From a gamma proteobacterium HdN1 (GTDB taxonomy: Bacteria; Pseudomonadota; Gammaproteobacteria; Pseudomonadales; Ketobacteraceae), in contig FP929140.1 of the NCBI GenBank assembly GCA_000198515.1, positions 3,942,527 to 4,006,526 of the forward strand: 64,000 bases of DNA. The letters are read 5' to 3'. Below are positions 9,490 to 19,639 of the stretch, one piece after another. Every line of letters starts with the position of its first letter. Position 1 is the stretch's first letter. The notes beneath the pieces were generated by a model. It ran no database searches. It worked only from the letters and a program-made list of their open reading frames with translations, and had not been told where the DNA came from. The translations under genes and the position numbers were made by a program.

Positions 9490-11538
9490 ATGTCCGATGA
9501 ACCATCCAACCCCTTACGTCCAGTTTTAGAGGAGCCTCCGGCTTTAGAGGAGCTTCCCGTTCTGGAGGAGCCTGCGCTTTCTCTGTTTCTGGGAATTACC
9601 GATGCTGCGATTCTGTTCGTACCCGATGGGCGCGTGTTTGCGACCAATTCGGCGGCGGAGCAGCTCTTTGGCGTATCGGAAGGTGCAGTGCGGGGGCAAT
9701 TGTTCGACCGTATCATCCCTTGCCCTCGCGAATACGCCGGAAATGTGCCTCGCTACGTGGCTGATTTCTGTGAGGCGAATAGCGAGCCGTTCTCTCACCC
9801 CGTAGTGGCTTTGTGCGGTACACAAACGCGCTTGAGCCTTCTGGTAAGACGTACCTCCCTCATGCTCGGTGCAGTTGCTTGCAGCCTTCTATTTTTTCAG
9901 GATATTTCGGAGCTTGTCGAGTCGCAGCGTTTGCTTCAGCAAAAGGTAACCAATAGCGCTGGATTGTCGGCTGCCAAAAGCCGCTTTTTGAGCCATTTGG
10001 CGGGGAATATGCCGCGCCCGCTGGCCGTGTTGCGTGGGGTGCTTCGCCAACAGTTGGACGGCGAATCAAATTCGCCGCAATTGCATCAAGAGCTCGCCCT
10101 TGGTTGGCAGGCGCTCGGAGAGCTGCAGAAGCTGCACAGTGAGATTTCAGACTTTAGCCAGCTTGAGAGCAATCATTTTGAATTTCAGTTGGCGTGTTTT
10201 AACGCCCGCTTCGTAATTGACGGTTTGTTAGAACACTTTCAGGAACAGGCTAACCGTTACAACCTTGAATTTGCGACGCTGGTGGCTCCCAGTGTTCCTG
10301 AATTTTTGATTGGCGACCCGGATCGTTTGCAGCAGATTTTACGTTGCTTACTGGCGGAATCGTTCCGCTCTACCACTGAAGGCGGCGTTACCATCCGTGC
10401 TCAATGCTTAGCAGAAACCGATACGCATGCCACGATTGAATTTGAAATCAGCGACACTGGACAGGGGTTAAGTGATCGAGTTCGCAAGGATTATCAAGCT
10501 TTGCTGGAAAACCCGCGCACATCATTTGCAGATCAACTGGGCGAATTAGGGGTGGGAATTGCCATTGCGAACGAACTCATTGGGCGTATGGGGGGGCGGT
10601 TAACTTTGCGTTCTACCGAAAACGTGGGGACGACCTATGCAGTATCGCTCAAGTTCGAACAGGGTGAACGCCTACAAAATGAGGTGCGCCAGTTAACGGG
10701 GCGGCGTGCGTTATTCGTAAATGATGTGTTGAGCGATCGTGCCTGGATGACGGACATCTGCAAAGTAGAACGCATGCAATGCGAATGGGTGGGTACCTGT
10801 GAGCATGCGGTGAAGCGCTTGTGCCAAGAAAGCGCAACGCTTACGCCTTTTGATTTTGTGGTGATTGATTTACATGGCTTGAAAACAGAAGGCGCACTTT
10901 TAATTGAGGAGATTCATAGCCGTGAGGAGCTAAAAAGCACCGCCATTGTGATGCTGGTGGATGCGAATGAGGGAATTACGCCTGTAGTGGCCAGCAGTAT
11001 GAGAGTGAACGTGCTCCTCGCGAAGCCGGTGGGTAAAAACCTGATGCTACAAGCGCTGCGTGCGGCGCTTGTGCAGCGGCGGCAGGCACAACCGATGCTG
11101 GTAACGCAGCATTTGCTGAATGCTGGCGAATTGCGTGCACAACGCTCATTGTTAGTGGATGATAACGAGGTCAATCAGATCATCGCCAAAGGAGCCTTGC
11201 GCCGCTTGGGGATTACTGCTGATGTGACGAATAATGGTGAAGAAGCGATTGATGCAGTGCGCGATAATCAGTACGATTTTATTCTGATGGATTGTGAGAT
11301 GCCGATTATGGACGGCTTTGAAGCAACTCGGTTGATACGCGCGTGGGAGCAGAAGTGTGGGCGGCATACGACCATTATTGCCTTGACTGCAAATTCTAGT
11401 GATGAGATTTATAGACAGTGTTTGCAGGCGGGGATGGATGATTTCATGCAAAAACCCTTTCGAGCCGATCAGCTTCAAGCCATTCTCGATAGAATCGCAA
11501 GGCAGCGAATCGAAGCCAGCCAAGGGATTGGCGGCTGA
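9490..11538 (+). CDS. Degenerate hybrid histidine kinase with PAS and two receiver domains
   Basis: 682-residue soluble signalling protein. In order: a Pro/Glu-rich N-terminal repeat (VLEEPPALEELPVLEEPALS), a PAS domain (about 30-140), a DHp-like helical region (about 155-225), a HATPase_c domain (about 265-390), a first receiver (about 405-520; Asp in FVVIDLHG) and a canonical second receiver (about 550-670; Asp601, Lys655). The H-box reads FLSHLAGNMPRPL (166-178). Gly172-Asn173 sit where phospho-acceptor His-Glu are expected. The N-box Asn is also lost (GDPDRLQQILRCLLAES), although DTGQGL and GVGIAI remain. Autophosphorylation is therefore unlikely, and it may be a phosphate acceptor or scaffold. 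The next signalling gene starts 33 bases after the stop. Confidence 0.85.
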   Translation: MSDEPSNPLRPVLEEPPALEELPVLEEPALSLFLGITDAAILFVPDGRVFATNSAAEQLFGVSEGAVRGQLFDRIIPCPREYAGNVPRYVADFCEANSEPFSHPVVALCGTQTRLSLLVRRTSLMLGAVACSLLFFQDISELVESQRLLQQKVTNSAGLSAAKSRFLSHLAGNMPRPLAVLRGVLRQQLDGESNSPQLHQELALGWQALGELQKLHSEISDFSQLESNHFEFQLACFNARFVIDGLLEHFQEQANRYNLEFATLVAPSVPEFLIGDPDRLQQILRCLLAESFRSTTEGGVTIRAQCLAETDTHATIEFEISDTGQGLSDRVRKDYQALLENPRTSFADQLGELGVGIAIANELIGRMGGRLTLRSTENVGTTYAVSLKFEQGERLQNEVRQLTGRRALFVNDVLSDRAWMTDICKVERMQCEWVGTCEHAVKRLCQESATLTPFDFVVIDLHGLKTEGALLIEEIHSREELKSTAIVMLVDANEGITPVVASSMRVNVLLAKPVGKNLMLQALRAALVQRRQAQPMLVTQHLLNAGELRAQRSLLVDDNEVNQIIAKGALRRLGITADVTNNGEEAIDAVRDNQYDFILMDCEMPIMDGFEATRLIRAWEQKCGRHTTIIALTANSSDEIYRQCLQAGMDDFMQKPFRADQLQAILDRIARQRIEASQGIGG

Positions 11539-11571
11539 TCTGACTGCGGGCGTTTGTTTGAGTGGTACGAA

Positions 11572-13683
11572 ATGAGTGAATCCCAAGCGTTACAGGTAGC
11601 GCGTCCGTTGGTGCTGGTTTTTGATGCTGCACCCAAACAGGTAGAAGCGTACCGCCATATTTTTCTGGCCATGGATGTTGAAATGCGCGCGCCCGAGAAC
11701 GCAGAACAACTGCGCACGCAAGCAATTGAAACCCAGGCCGCGATGTTGCTGATTGATGCTGCGGTAAGCCAGCCGGATGCGTTTCAGCTGATCAATAGCC
11801 TGAAAGCGGATAAGCGCATTGCGCACATTCCGGTTGTGCTCGTTACCTCCGGTTTTTCAGATCGACGCCTGAAACTCTATCCGGCGTTGGAGAGCGCGGT
11901 AGAAATACTTCCCAAGCCGTTTGAGATTGAGCAGTTTTTTGCTTTGATCAAGTTTTATCTGCAACAGTATCGTTATCGGCGCATCGTAGACCAGATTGGT
12001 GACAAGAGCGAAGGTTCCATCATCGAAAGCGATACGGAGGCGCTTTTAGCGCTGGATGCGGAAGGAAAAATCCTGTTTGCCAACTACGCGGCGGAGTGCA
12101 TTTTACGCGGTCGATCGCGTTTTTTGGTCGGAAAATACATGGAATCCATGCTAGATGAACCGGTACCCGCATTGGTGTCGCACTGGCAGGAGCACCCGAT
12201 CAAAACCGTTACGGGCAAGGAGCAGATTCTCCAAATTGATAGTGCTACTTTGTGGCGGGCCGATGGGGAACCAATCCACGCCAAGTTTGCGGCGATTCCT
12301 CTGTTTGAACAAGAAGAAATCCGCCACGTAATTGCCTTCCGTGAAACCAAAGAGACTCGGGAATCCAAGGAAAAAATCGCGTCGCTGAGCCACTCGGATA
12401 CGATCACCGGTCTACCGACTCGGGTGCGCTTTCAAGAGCTGATGGACAAATTGCTTCAAAAGGCGCGGCAGCGTAATCATTATTGTGCGATCTTGCATGT
12501 CGATCTGGATCATTTCCGCAACCTGAATGAGAGTTTGGGGCACGAGATTGGGGATCAGCTTCTGGTGCAGGTGACCGCGCGAATTAAGCAGTTGATTCGC
12601 CGTGAAGATGTAGTAGGCCGCATGGAAAGTGACGAGTTTGTTATCGCGATGGGCTACATTGAGCAGCCAGAAAATGCAGGGCTCGTGGCGCGTAAGCTGG
12701 TGGATCGTTTGCGTGAACCCTATTTGTTGCGTGGTCACGAAATCTATTCCAGCGCATCGGTCGGCATTGCTATTTTTCCGCAGAGCGGCGATTCCGTGGA
12801 TGTGCTGATCAAGAATGCAAAGACCGCCACGCACCGCGCCAAGGTGCTGGGGCGTAGCACCTATCAATACTTCACCGTTGAGATGAACAAAGAGCTCGCC
12901 TATCGCTTGCGGACGGAGTTTGAATTGCGGAAGGCGCTTGAAAAACAGGAGTTATTGGTCTCTCTGCGTCCTGTGGTTGATGTGGCGAAGGGGCGGGTGA
13001 TGGCTTATACCGTCGCGCTTCAGTGGCCGCACGCAAAACGGGGGCTGCTGGAAGCGGCGGAGTTTGCGTCGGTTGCAGAGGATGCCGGATTAAGCGCCGA
13101 CTTGTGTAAGTGGCAATGGCAGAAGGGGCTTTCTTTAGCGCGCCAGCAGCAAGTGAAGGACAACGAACCCCACGTGTTGATTATTTCTGCGAGCCAAGCT
13201 TTTTTAAGCCAAGAAGACATCGTGCCCTGGCTGATACAGGCGGTGAAGGATGCTCATATTGACCCCGCTCGAATTGTGGTAGCGCTCGCTGAGGGCGTTA
13301 CTATGACACGCGAACAGGCGACGGTAGAAACCTTGCTTACGCTTCGCAAGCAGGGGTTTGAATTTGCCATTGATGAATTTGGAACTGGTTTTGCGTCGTT
13401 GCAGATGTTGCGAAGGATTCCTTTCAGCGCAGTTGTGCTGAGCGACGCGCTGGTAAGCGGGCTTGGAAATCAGCGCACCGAAGATGCGATTGTGGACGGC
13501 ATTTTGTATTTGGCAAAGCAGCTTGGCTTGCAAGTGCTTGCGCCCGGAGTTTCTAACGAACAGCAGGCAGCGTTCTTGCAATTGCGCGGTGCGTGTTGGC
13601 AATCAGGGGCTTATGTAGAAGAGCGCATCGCGCAACCCGATTATGTCGAGGCGACTTGGGAATTTCCGGGAGCGAGCTTGTAG
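11572..13683 (+). CDS. REC-PAS-GGDEF-EAL protein with degenerate GGDEF and EAL motifs
   Basis: 703-residue cytoplasmic regulator. A receiver-like domain (about 10-125, Asp in LLIDAAV, Lys in LPKPFE) is followed by PAS (about 145-265), GGDEF (about 275-435) and EAL (about 445-700). The cyclase signature is ESDEF (352-356). The inhibitory-site motif RRED (343-346) is kept five residues upstream. The EAL motif is VAL (481-483), and other metal and catalytic positions are altered (DEFGTG kept, but SDALVSG where KID is expected). It is probably a c-di-GMP-binding effector, not an enzyme. ATG 11572 has GAGTGG 7 bases upstream, so it is preferred over an in-frame TTG at 11554. Probably co-transcribed with the upstream pseudo-kinase. 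Confidence 0.87.
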   Translation: MSESQALQVARPLVLVFDAAPKQVEAYRHIFLAMDVEMRAPENAEQLRTQAIETQAAMLLIDAAVSQPDAFQLINSLKADKRIAHIPVVLVTSGFSDRRLKLYPALESAVEILPKPFEIEQFFALIKFYLQQYRYRRIVDQIGDKSEGSIIESDTEALLALDAEGKILFANYAAECILRGRSRFLVGKYMESMLDEPVPALVSHWQEHPIKTVTGKEQILQIDSATLWRADGEPIHAKFAAIPLFEQEEIRHVIAFRETKETRESKEKIASLSHSDTITGLPTRVRFQELMDKLLQKARQRNHYCAILHVDLDHFRNLNESLGHEIGDQLLVQVTARIKQLIRREDVVGRMESDEFVIAMGYIEQPENAGLVARKLVDRLREPYLLRGHEIYSSASVGIAIFPQSGDSVDVLIKNAKTATHRAKVLGRSTYQYFTVEMNKELAYRLRTEFELRKALEKQELLVSLRPVVDVAKGRVMAYTVALQWPHAKRGLLEAAEFASVAEDAGLSADLCKWQWQKGLSLARQQQVKDNEPHVLIISASQAFLSQEDIVPWLIQAVKDAHIDPARIVVALAEGVTMTREQATVETLLTLRKQGFEFAIDEFGTGFASLQMLRRIPFSAVVLSDALVSGLGNQRTEDAIVDGILYLAKQLGLQVLAPGVSNEQQAAFLQLRGACWQSGAYVEERIAQPDYVEATWEFPGASL

Positions 13684-13693
13684 TGACGGTCTT

Positions 13694-13900
13694 TTATTTT
13701 CGACGTTTTTTCAGCCAGCTTTCTTTTTCTTCTAGGGTGAGAGCGCGTGCTTCGGATTCCAGCATGATGGGAATATCGTTGCGGATTGGGTAAGCAAGGT
13801 TGCTGGAGAGGCTGATCAGTTCGTTGTGTTCGCGGTCGTATTCGAGCGGAGTTTTGCTGATCGGGCAAACCAGCAGTTCCAGAAGTTTCTTATCGAGCAT
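13694..13900 (-). CDS. Trm112 family protein (YcaR-like)
   Basis: 68-residue protein of the Trm112/YcaR family. The N-terminus [19 protein letters not shown] and the later [14 protein letters not shown] segment are the family hallmarks. Only one Cys remains of the zinc-ribbon pairs, as in many bacterial members. Its role in bacteria is poorly defined; elsewhere Trm112 activates methyltransferases. In many proteobacteria it neighbours lpxK and kdsB, but here it is the last gene of the metG-rnfB-nth operon, 10 bases after nth, which is an unusual location. Confidence 0.88.
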   Translation of the reverse strand: MLDKKLLELLVCPISKTPLEYDREHNELISLSSNLAYPIRNDIPIMLESEARALTLEEKESWLKKRRK

Positions 13901-13910
13901 GGTGGAGTCC

Positions 13911-14567
13911 TTATTTCGCGGTATTTTTTTCTGGCACGTAATACTTGTCTTTATATTCGCATAGATCTTCGATCAAGCAAGTTGCGCAGTGCGGTTTCCG
14001 TGCGATGCAGGTATAGCGGCCGTGCAAAATCAGCCAGTGGTGTGCATCCTGCAGAAATTCCTTAGGAATGTAGCGGAGCAGTTTGTTTTCCACTTCGAGT
14101 ACGGTTTTCCCTGGCGCAATTCCGGTGCGGTTGGCGACACGGAAGATATGCGTGTCCACCGCCATGGTTGGCTGGCCAAAGGCCGTATTCAGGACGACGT
14201 TTGCGGTTTTTCTACCCACGCCCGGTAAAGCTTCCAGCGCTTCACGCGAGTTCGGAACTTCCGCGTTATGGTGCTCAAGAAGAATCGCGCAGGTTTTAAT
14301 GATATTTTCTGCTTTGCTATTAAAAAGGCCAATGGTTTTTATGTAGGCTTTCAGCCCGTCTACGCCCAGTGCAAACAGTGATTCTGGGGTGTTGGCGACT
14401 GGAAACAGTTTGCGTGTTGCTTTGTTCACCGAAACATCGGTGGCTTGTGCTGAGAGAATCACCGCGATCAAAAGCTCAAACGGGCTGTTATATTCCAATT
14501 CGGTGGTTGGATGCGGGTTTGCGGCCTGAAAGCGCTGAAAAATTTCGCGGCGTTTGGTGGCATTCAT
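13911..14567 (-). CDS. nth: Endonuclease III
   Basis: DNA glycosylase/AP lyase that removes oxidised pyrimidines. The 218 residues contain the helix-hairpin-helix [12 protein letters not shown] with the catalytic Lys, the catalytic Asp in [10 protein letters not shown], and the C-terminal iron-sulfur cluster loop with Cys spacing 6-2-5 (starting [11 protein letters not shown]). Length is normal. It lies between an RnfB-like gene and a Trm112-like gene in one reverse operon. nth next to rnf genes is common in gammaproteobacteria. Confidence 0.97.
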   Translation of the reverse strand: MNATKRREIFQRFQAANPHPTTELEYNSPFELLIAVILSAQATDVSVNKATRKLFPVANTPESLFALGVDGLKAYIKTIGLFNSKAENIIKTCAILLEHHNAEVPNSREALEALPGVGRKTANVVLNTAFGQPTMAVDTHIFRVANRTGIAPGKTVLEVENKLLRYIPKEFLQDAHHWLILHGRYTCIARKPHCATCLIEDLCEYKDKYYVPEKNTAK

Positions 14568-14591
14568 AAGTCGGTGCTTGTTGCGTAACGC

Positions 14592-15482
14592 TTAGGCTGG
14601 GGGCTTATGGGTACGTGCGGCGTCAAGTGCGAGACGCGCTTGTTCTGCGCGCGCATGGAGCTGCTCGACCTTGGTTTGCATCGCAGCCATATTCGGTTGG
14701 GCTGATTTCGCTTTACAGGCCACTTGGAGCGCTTTGTTCGCGTCTTTCCAACGCTTTTGGGCGATATTCCAAGCAGATTGGAGCGCCACAAGAGAAGCAG
14801 CTTCTAGCGGAGAGCTCGGTGCTGAAGGGGGCGAGGGTGTTGAAGGTGGTGCGGGTATCGTGAGCGCGGCTGGCTGGCTTTCGCCGTAGGTGCGCGTCGT
14901 TATGGGTGCTTCGTGGCTTGCTAGCGTCGGGCTTTCGATCGCTTCGCGGTGTTCTTTTTTTGCGCGCTTTTCTTGGCGCTCCCGTGCTTTGCGTTCCGTT
15001 TGGGCAAGATAGCGTGAACGCGACAGTGCTGCTTCTGGCATCGGTAGTTCTGGCATGGCCACCATGTCAATGCAATCTACCGGGCAGGGTTCTACGCATA
15101 GGTTACAGCCGGTGCATTGATCCCCAATCACGGTGTGCATCAGCTGCGCGGCGCCGAGGATCGCGTCTACAGGGCAGGCCTGGATGCACTTGGTGCAACC
15201 AATGCACTCGTCTTCACGGATTACCGCCAAAAGGCGCGGTTCGGTGCTGGTGTCGTGATCGGGGGCTACTGGCAGATAGGGGCGTTGCAGCGCCTCACTG
15301 ATGGCCTGCGCGACCCGATTTCCGCCGGGCGCGCAAAGATTGCTTGCTTCGCCATTGACCACCGCTTTTGCATACGGGCGACAAGCGGGATAGCCGCATT
15401 GGCGACATTGGGTTTGTGGCAGTAGTGCATCAATGGCGTCTATGGCGTCAATGAGGCGGGTGTCTTTGGCGGGCGTAACCAC
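14592..15482 (-). CDS. rnfB: RnfB/RsxB-like iron-sulfur protein
   Basis: Electron-transfer protein with an N-terminal Fe-S domain ([13 protein letters not shown]...C, about 26-50) and two 4Fe-4S ferredoxin motifs, [12 protein letters not shown] (about 93) and [12 protein letters not shown] (about 122). It then has a charged helical C-terminal tail of about 150 residues rich in Ala, Lys, Pro and Ser. The N-terminal membrane anchor of typical RnfB is absent. Start is GTG 15482, overlapping the metG stop by one base. No rnfA, C, D, G or E gene is nearby, so it may work outside a complete Rnf complex or with subunits encoded elsewhere. Confidence 0.85.
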   Translation of the reverse strand: MVTPAKDTRLIDAIDAIDALLPQTQCRQCGYPACRPYAKAVVNGEASNLCAPGGNRVAQAISEALQRPYLPVAPDHDTSTEPRLLAVIREDECIGCTKCIQACPVDAILGAAQLMHTVIGDQCTGCNLCVEPCPVDCIDMVAMPELPMPEAALSRSRYLAQTERKARERQEKRAKKEHREAIESPTLASHEAPITTRTYGESQPAALTIPAPPSTPSPPSAPSSPLEAASLVALQSAWNIAQKRWKDANKALQVACKAKSAQPNMAAMQTKVEQLHARAEQARLALDAARTHKPPA

Positions 15483-17605
15483 TATTTGATTCTCATGCCC
15501 GGTTGCGCGCCACTGTCTGGGGAGAGCAAAAAGATCTCTTTTCCACCCGGCCCGGCGGCCATGACCATGCCTTCGGATACGCCAAATTTCATTTTGCGTG
15601 GTGCAAGGTTGGCAACCATCACGGTGAGCCTTCCTACGAGCGTTTCCGCAGCGTAGGCCGATTTGATTCCGGCAAATACAGTGCGGGTTTCAGTGCCGAG
15701 ATCTAACGTCAGCTTTAAGAGTTTGTCAGCGCCTTCTACGGCTTCTGCGTGGAGGATGCGGGCAACGCGCATATCCACTTTGGCGAAGTCGTCGATCTGG
15801 ATGGTCGGGGCGATTGCTTCGATTGCTGTGGGTTTTGCGGCTTCTTGAGTGGCAGCGCCTTGCGCGTTTGTGCTGGCGGCTTGCGCGTTTGCGGTGGGGG
15901 CTTGCGCTAAAGCGGCTTCGGCGGCTACTTCGGTTTTGGTTTCTTCGATCATGGCATCAATCTGGCGCATTTCAACGCGCTGCATCAGTGGCTTGAACGG
16001 TAAAATGCTGTGGTCTTGCAGTAGATGACGATGATCTTGCCAGCGCAGCGCAGGAATCGCTAAAAAGGCTTCCACTTCGACACTGAGCTGCGGCAGTACG
16101 GGCTTTAGGTAGATCATCAGCAAGCGGAACAGGTTCAAGCCTACGCTGCATATTTGGACGACTTGGGTATCTTGCTGCGGATCTTTCGCAAGCGCCCACG
16201 GCTTTTGTTCGTCAATATATTGGTTGGCGCGATCAGCAAGCGCCATGATGTTGCGGATGGCTTTGCTAAATTCGCGCTGCTCGTAGTGTTCGCCAATTTC
16301 GGTGCCGGCTTCCATAAAGTCTTGGAGTAGCGAATAAGCAACATCGTCGCGTAGTGGCGCAGCGCTGAGGCGGCCGTTGGATTTTTTCTGGATGAATCCG
16401 GCGCAGCGGCTCGCAAGGTTAATCACCTTGTTCACCAAATCTGCGTTTACGCGCTGCACGAAATCTTCAAGATTCAGGTCGATATCATCAATGCGGCTGC
16501 CGAGCTTGGCGGCAAAGTAGTAACGTAGATATTCGGGGGTCAGGTGGCGCAGATAGGTTTCAGCCTTGATAAACGTGCCGCGCGATTTCGACATTTTCTG
16601 GCCGTTCACGGTCACAAAACCATGCGAGCAGATGGCGGTGGGCGTGCGAAAATCTGCGCCGGTGAGCAGCGCCGGCCAGAACAGGCCGTGGAAGCTGATA
16701 ATGTCTTTGCCGATAAAGTGGTAGAGCTCTGCAGTCGAATCTTTGCGCCAGTAATGGTCGAAGTCGAGATCGCCGCGCCGTTCACAGAGGTTTTTGAATG
16801 ACGCCATGTAGCCGATCGGGGCGTCTAACCAAACGTAAAAATACTTGCCTGGGTGGTCGGGAATTTCGAAACCGAAATAAGGGGCTTCGCGGGAAATATC
16901 CCATTGTTGCAGACCGGCGGAGAGCCATTCTTCCAGCTTGTTGGCGATGCCCTCTTGAAGCGTGCCGGAGCGTATCCATTTTTCCAGCATTGCTTGAAAG
17001 CGCGGTAAATCAAAAAACAGCTGGGTGTTGGCCTTGAGTACAGGGGTTGCGCCTGAAATCGTTGAACGCGGGTTTTTCAGCTCTTGCGCAGGGTAGGTTG
17101 CGCCGCATACTTCGCAATTATCGCCGTATTGATCGTCGGCACCGCATTTGGGGCAGGTGCCTTTGACAAAGCGATCTGCCAGAAACATTTGTTTCTCGGG
17201 GTCGAAAAGCTGGGTGATCTCGCGCGCGACGATGTAGCCTTTGTCGCGGTTGCGGGCGTAGATCAGCTCTGAGAAGTGGCGATTTTCGGGGGAGTGCGTC
17301 GAATAGTAGTTATCGAAGCCAATCAAAAATCCGGCAAAATCCCGCTCATGCTCTACCTTGACCTGAGCGATTTGTTCCTCCGGCGTGCGCCCCAGCTGCT
17401 CTGCTTTGAGCATGATGGCGGTGCCGTGTGCGTCATCCGCACAAACGTAGTGGCAGTTGGCTCCGCGCATTTTTTGAAAACGCACCCAGATATCGGTCTG
17501 GATGTATTCCAGCATGTGGCCCAAGTGGATGGGGCCGTTGGCATAGGGGAGAGCGCTGGTGACGAGAATGTCGCGCGATTGCGGTACGGTGGCGTCGGAG
17601 GTCAT
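15482..17605 (-). CDS. metG: Methionine--tRNA ligase
   Basis: Charges tRNA(Met). The 707 residues hold a class I Rossmann core with the HIGH-type motif HLGH near residue 24, a zinc knuckle ([18 protein letters not shown]), the KMSKS motif in [12 protein letters not shown], an anticodon-binding helical domain and a C-terminal EMAP-like tRNA-binding dimerisation domain (about 605-707). A linker with an Ala/Gln/Asn repeat joins the last two. The frame is open to 17692, but the extension looks like leader sequence, and ATG 17605 gives the family N-terminus ([20 protein letters not shown]). It is first in the reverse operon with rnfB, nth and the Trm112-like gene. Confidence 0.96.
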   Translation of the reverse strand: MTSDATVPQSRDILVTSALPYANGPIHLGHMLEYIQTDIWVRFQKMRGANCHYVCADDAHGTAIMLKAEQLGRTPEEQIAQVKVEHERDFAGFLIGFDNYYSTHSPENRHFSELIYARNRDKGYIVAREITQLFDPEKQMFLADRFVKGTCPKCGADDQYGDNCEVCGATYPAQELKNPRSTISGATPVLKANTQLFFDLPRFQAMLEKWIRSGTLQEGIANKLEEWLSAGLQQWDISREAPYFGFEIPDHPGKYFYVWLDAPIGYMASFKNLCERRGDLDFDHYWRKDSTAELYHFIGKDIISFHGLFWPALLTGADFRTPTAICSHGFVTVNGQKMSKSRGTFIKAETYLRHLTPEYLRYYFAAKLGSRIDDIDLNLEDFVQRVNADLVNKVINLASRCAGFIQKKSNGRLSAAPLRDDVAYSLLQDFMEAGTEIGEHYEQREFSKAIRNIMALADRANQYIDEQKPWALAKDPQQDTQVVQICSVGLNLFRLLMIYLKPVLPQLSVEVEAFLAIPALRWQDHRHLLQDHSILPFKPLMQRVEMRQIDAMIEETKTEVAAEAALAQAPTANAQAASTNAQGAATQEAAKPTAIEAIAPTIQIDDFAKVDMRVARILHAEAVEGADKLLKLTLDLGTETRTVFAGIKSAYAAETLVGRLTVMVANLAPRKMKFGVSEGMVMAAGPGGKEIFLLSPDSGAQPGMRIK

Positions 17606-17698
17606 AGAGGATAGAGACTCGTAAAGCGTGAGCGAAAGCGATAATAGCAAGATTGGGTGCACACTATAACGGAGAGCGAACCTTGCTGCCATTGCTTC

Positions 17699-17739
17699 GG
17701 CTTAACTTGGCGGCAAGCTTTGGCCTTACTTGGCGGCAA
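17699..17739 (+). repeat. Direct duplication between metG and mrp
   Basis: Two copies of an 18-base sequence (GGCTTAACTTGGCGGCAA and GGCCTTACTTGGCGGCAA) with a 23-base period lie in the divergent leader region. They do not overlap a gene. They could be slippage products or a paired binding site; nothing further supports a binding role. Confidence 0.6.
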
Positions 17740-17893
17740 TCGTGCGTTTAGCCATTTGAAGAAACAGCTATTTTTTTGCCGGGGCACGTAAATCCGATCG
17801 TATCTAGGCTTCAGCCTGTGAGGGTTGCGGTGTAGACTGCGCAAGGCACGCGACCGCCGTTTTGGCTACTCGTCAGTAACTGAGGAATCAGCA

Positions 17894-18994
17894 GTGAACA
17901 GTGGAACATCACCGGAGTTGGTAAAGCTCAAGGCAGCAATCGAACATTGGCAGGATCCCTACGCACAGGCGCCGCTATCGCAAGTGGCCGACGTACAGAT
18001 CGAAGCGGCCGCACAGGGGCCGGATATTTGCATCACTTGGCGCTACCCGATTCGCGGTGTACGCGCACAACTGGAGCCGCAGATTGCGGATTTTATCGCC
18101 ACGCAGATCGGTGATGGCGCGTTTCGCCTCGCCTGTGAGTTTGAAGTTTCTGCCACGAAGCCAGGCAATCCGGTGCCGGCGATGGGCGGCATCAAGAACA
18201 TCATTGCCGTTGCATCCGGCAAGGGCGGGGTAGGGAAATCTACCACCGCCGTCAACCTTGCCTTAGCGCTCTCCCAAGCGGGGGCACGCGTCGGGCTTTT
18301 GGATGCGGATATTTACGGGCCTAGTCAGCCAGTGATGGTGGGCGTGCCTGAGGGAACGCGGCCAGAAGTCGTAGATGGCAAAGCCTTTAAGCCGATTTTG
18401 GCGCTGGGTCTGCAAACCATGTCGATCGGCTATTTGGTAACCGAGAGTACGCCGATGGTGTGGCGTGGCCCGATGGTGAGTGGTGCGCTGCAACAATTAC
18501 TCACCCAAACCTTGTGGGATGCGTTGGATTATTTGATTATTGATTTGCCGCCCGGCACGGGGGATATCCAATTGACCCTCTCGCAAAAAGTGCCGGTAAG
18601 TGGCGCTGTGATCGTGACCACGCCGCAAGACATTGCCCTTTTGGATGCACGCAAAGGCATTGAAATGTTCGGCAAGGTAAACGTGCCGGTGCTTGGCATC
18701 GTTGAAAACATGTCCATCCATATTTGCAGCCAGTGTGGGCACCAAGAAGCCATTTTCGGCGAAGGCGGCGGCGAACGTATCGCCAGCGACTACCATACCC
18801 GCGTGCTTGGACGCCTGCCGCTCGCCATGAGAATCCGCGAACAGGCTGATGGCGGCAAACCCACGGCCTATGCAGAACCCGATAGCGAAATTGGCCGCAT
18901 CTATGCAGCCTTGGCGGCCAGCGTTGGCGGTGAACTTGCCAAACGCGCAGCGCAGGGGGCTCCCGCAGGGCCGAAGATCAACGTAACGGGCTAG
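17894..18994 (+). CDS. apbC: Mrp/ApbC family iron-sulfur cluster carrier ATPase
   Basis: P-loop ATPase that binds and delivers iron-sulfur clusters. The 366 residues have an N-terminal MIP18-like domain (about 8-90), the deviant Walker A ASGKGGVGKST (about 115) typical of the Mrp/MinD group, GLLDADIYGPSQP, and a CSQCG motif near 280 that carries the cluster. Start GTG 17894 has GAGGA 7 bases upstream; the longer in-frame form from 17825 would add leader-like sequence. Divergent from metG; dcd follows, an order seen in many gammaproteobacteria. Confidence 0.95.
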   Translation: MNSGTSPELVKLKAAIEHWQDPYAQAPLSQVADVQIEAAAQGPDICITWRYPIRGVRAQLEPQIADFIATQIGDGAFRLACEFEVSATKPGNPVPAMGGIKNIIAVASGKGGVGKSTTAVNLALALSQAGARVGLLDADIYGPSQPVMVGVPEGTRPEVVDGKAFKPILALGLQTMSIGYLVTESTPMVWRGPMVSGALQQLLTQTLWDALDYLIIDLPPGTGDIQLTLSQKVPVSGAVIVTTPQDIALLDARKGIEMFGKVNVPVLGIVENMSIHICSQCGHQEAIFGEGGGERIASDYHTRVLGRLPLAMRIREQADGGKPTAYAEPDSEIGRIYAALAASVGGELAKRAAQGAPAGPKINVTG

Positions 18995-19013
18995 CCCTGC
19001 CGTCTAAAACAAT

Positions 19014-19045
19014 ACTTTTCACTTATACCACTTTTCACCTATATC
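19014..19045 (+). repeat. Imperfect 16-bp tandem duplication before dcd
   Basis: ACTTTTCACTTATACC is followed directly by ACTTTTCACCTATATC, two adjacent 16-base copies with three mismatches, in the 66-base gap between apbC and dcd. Confidence 0.75.
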
Positions 19046-19060
19046 TGATTCGGAGGAATG

Positions 19061-19630
19061 ATGACGATCAAATCAGATCGCTGGATACGTAGAATGGCGG
19101 AACAACACGGCATGATCTCGCCGTATGAACCGGGGCAGGTGCGTACAGCGGCAGACGGTAGCAAGCTGATCTCTTACGGAACGTCGAGCTACGGATACGA
19201 TGTGCGCTGCGCATCAGAGTTTAAGATCTTTACCAACGTCCGTTCGGCCACGGTAGATCCGAAAAATTTCGATGAAGCGAGCTTTGTGGATGTTTCGGGT
19301 GATGTCTGCGTGATTCCGCCGAACTCGTTCGCGCTTGCTCGCACCGTGGAGTATTTCCGAATCCCGCGCAATGTCTTAACGATCTGCTTAGGTAAATCCA
19401 CCTACGCACGCTGCGGAATTATCGTGAACGTAACGCCGCTGGAGCCGGAGTGGGAGGGCCACGTAACCCTCGAATTTTCCAACACCACCACCTTGCCCGC
19501 CAAAATCTATGCAAATGAAGGCGTAGCGCAAATGCTATTTTTTGAATCAGACGAGGTTTGCGAAGTGTCGTATCGTGATCGCGGTGGCAAATACCAAGGC
19601 CAGCTCGGAGTGACTTTGCCCAAGGCATAA
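19061..19630 (+). CDS. dcd: dCTP deaminase
   Basis: Converts dCTP to dUTP for thymidylate synthesis. The 189 residues match the family closely: SSYGYDVRC, the [10 protein letters not shown] active-site loop, [11 protein letters not shown] with the catalytic Glu, and the C-terminal [11 protein letters not shown] lid. Two ATGs are adjacent (19058 and 19061). The second is preferred because GGAGG is only one base from the first. Confidence 0.97.
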   Translation: MTIKSDRWIRRMAEQHGMISPYEPGQVRTAADGSKLISYGTSSYGYDVRCASEFKIFTNVRSATVDPKNFDEASFVDVSGDVCVIPPNSFALARTVEYFRIPRNVLTICLGKSTYARCGIIVNVTPLEPEWEGHVTLEFSNTTTLPAKIYANEGVAQMLFFESDEVCEVSYRDRGGKYQGQLGVTLPKA

Positions 19631-19639
19631 GGTGGCGGT

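Noticed and set aside
18986-19000. GGGCTAGCCC palindrome at the apbC stop as a terminator
   Set aside because: No loop and no T-run; too short to be convincing.
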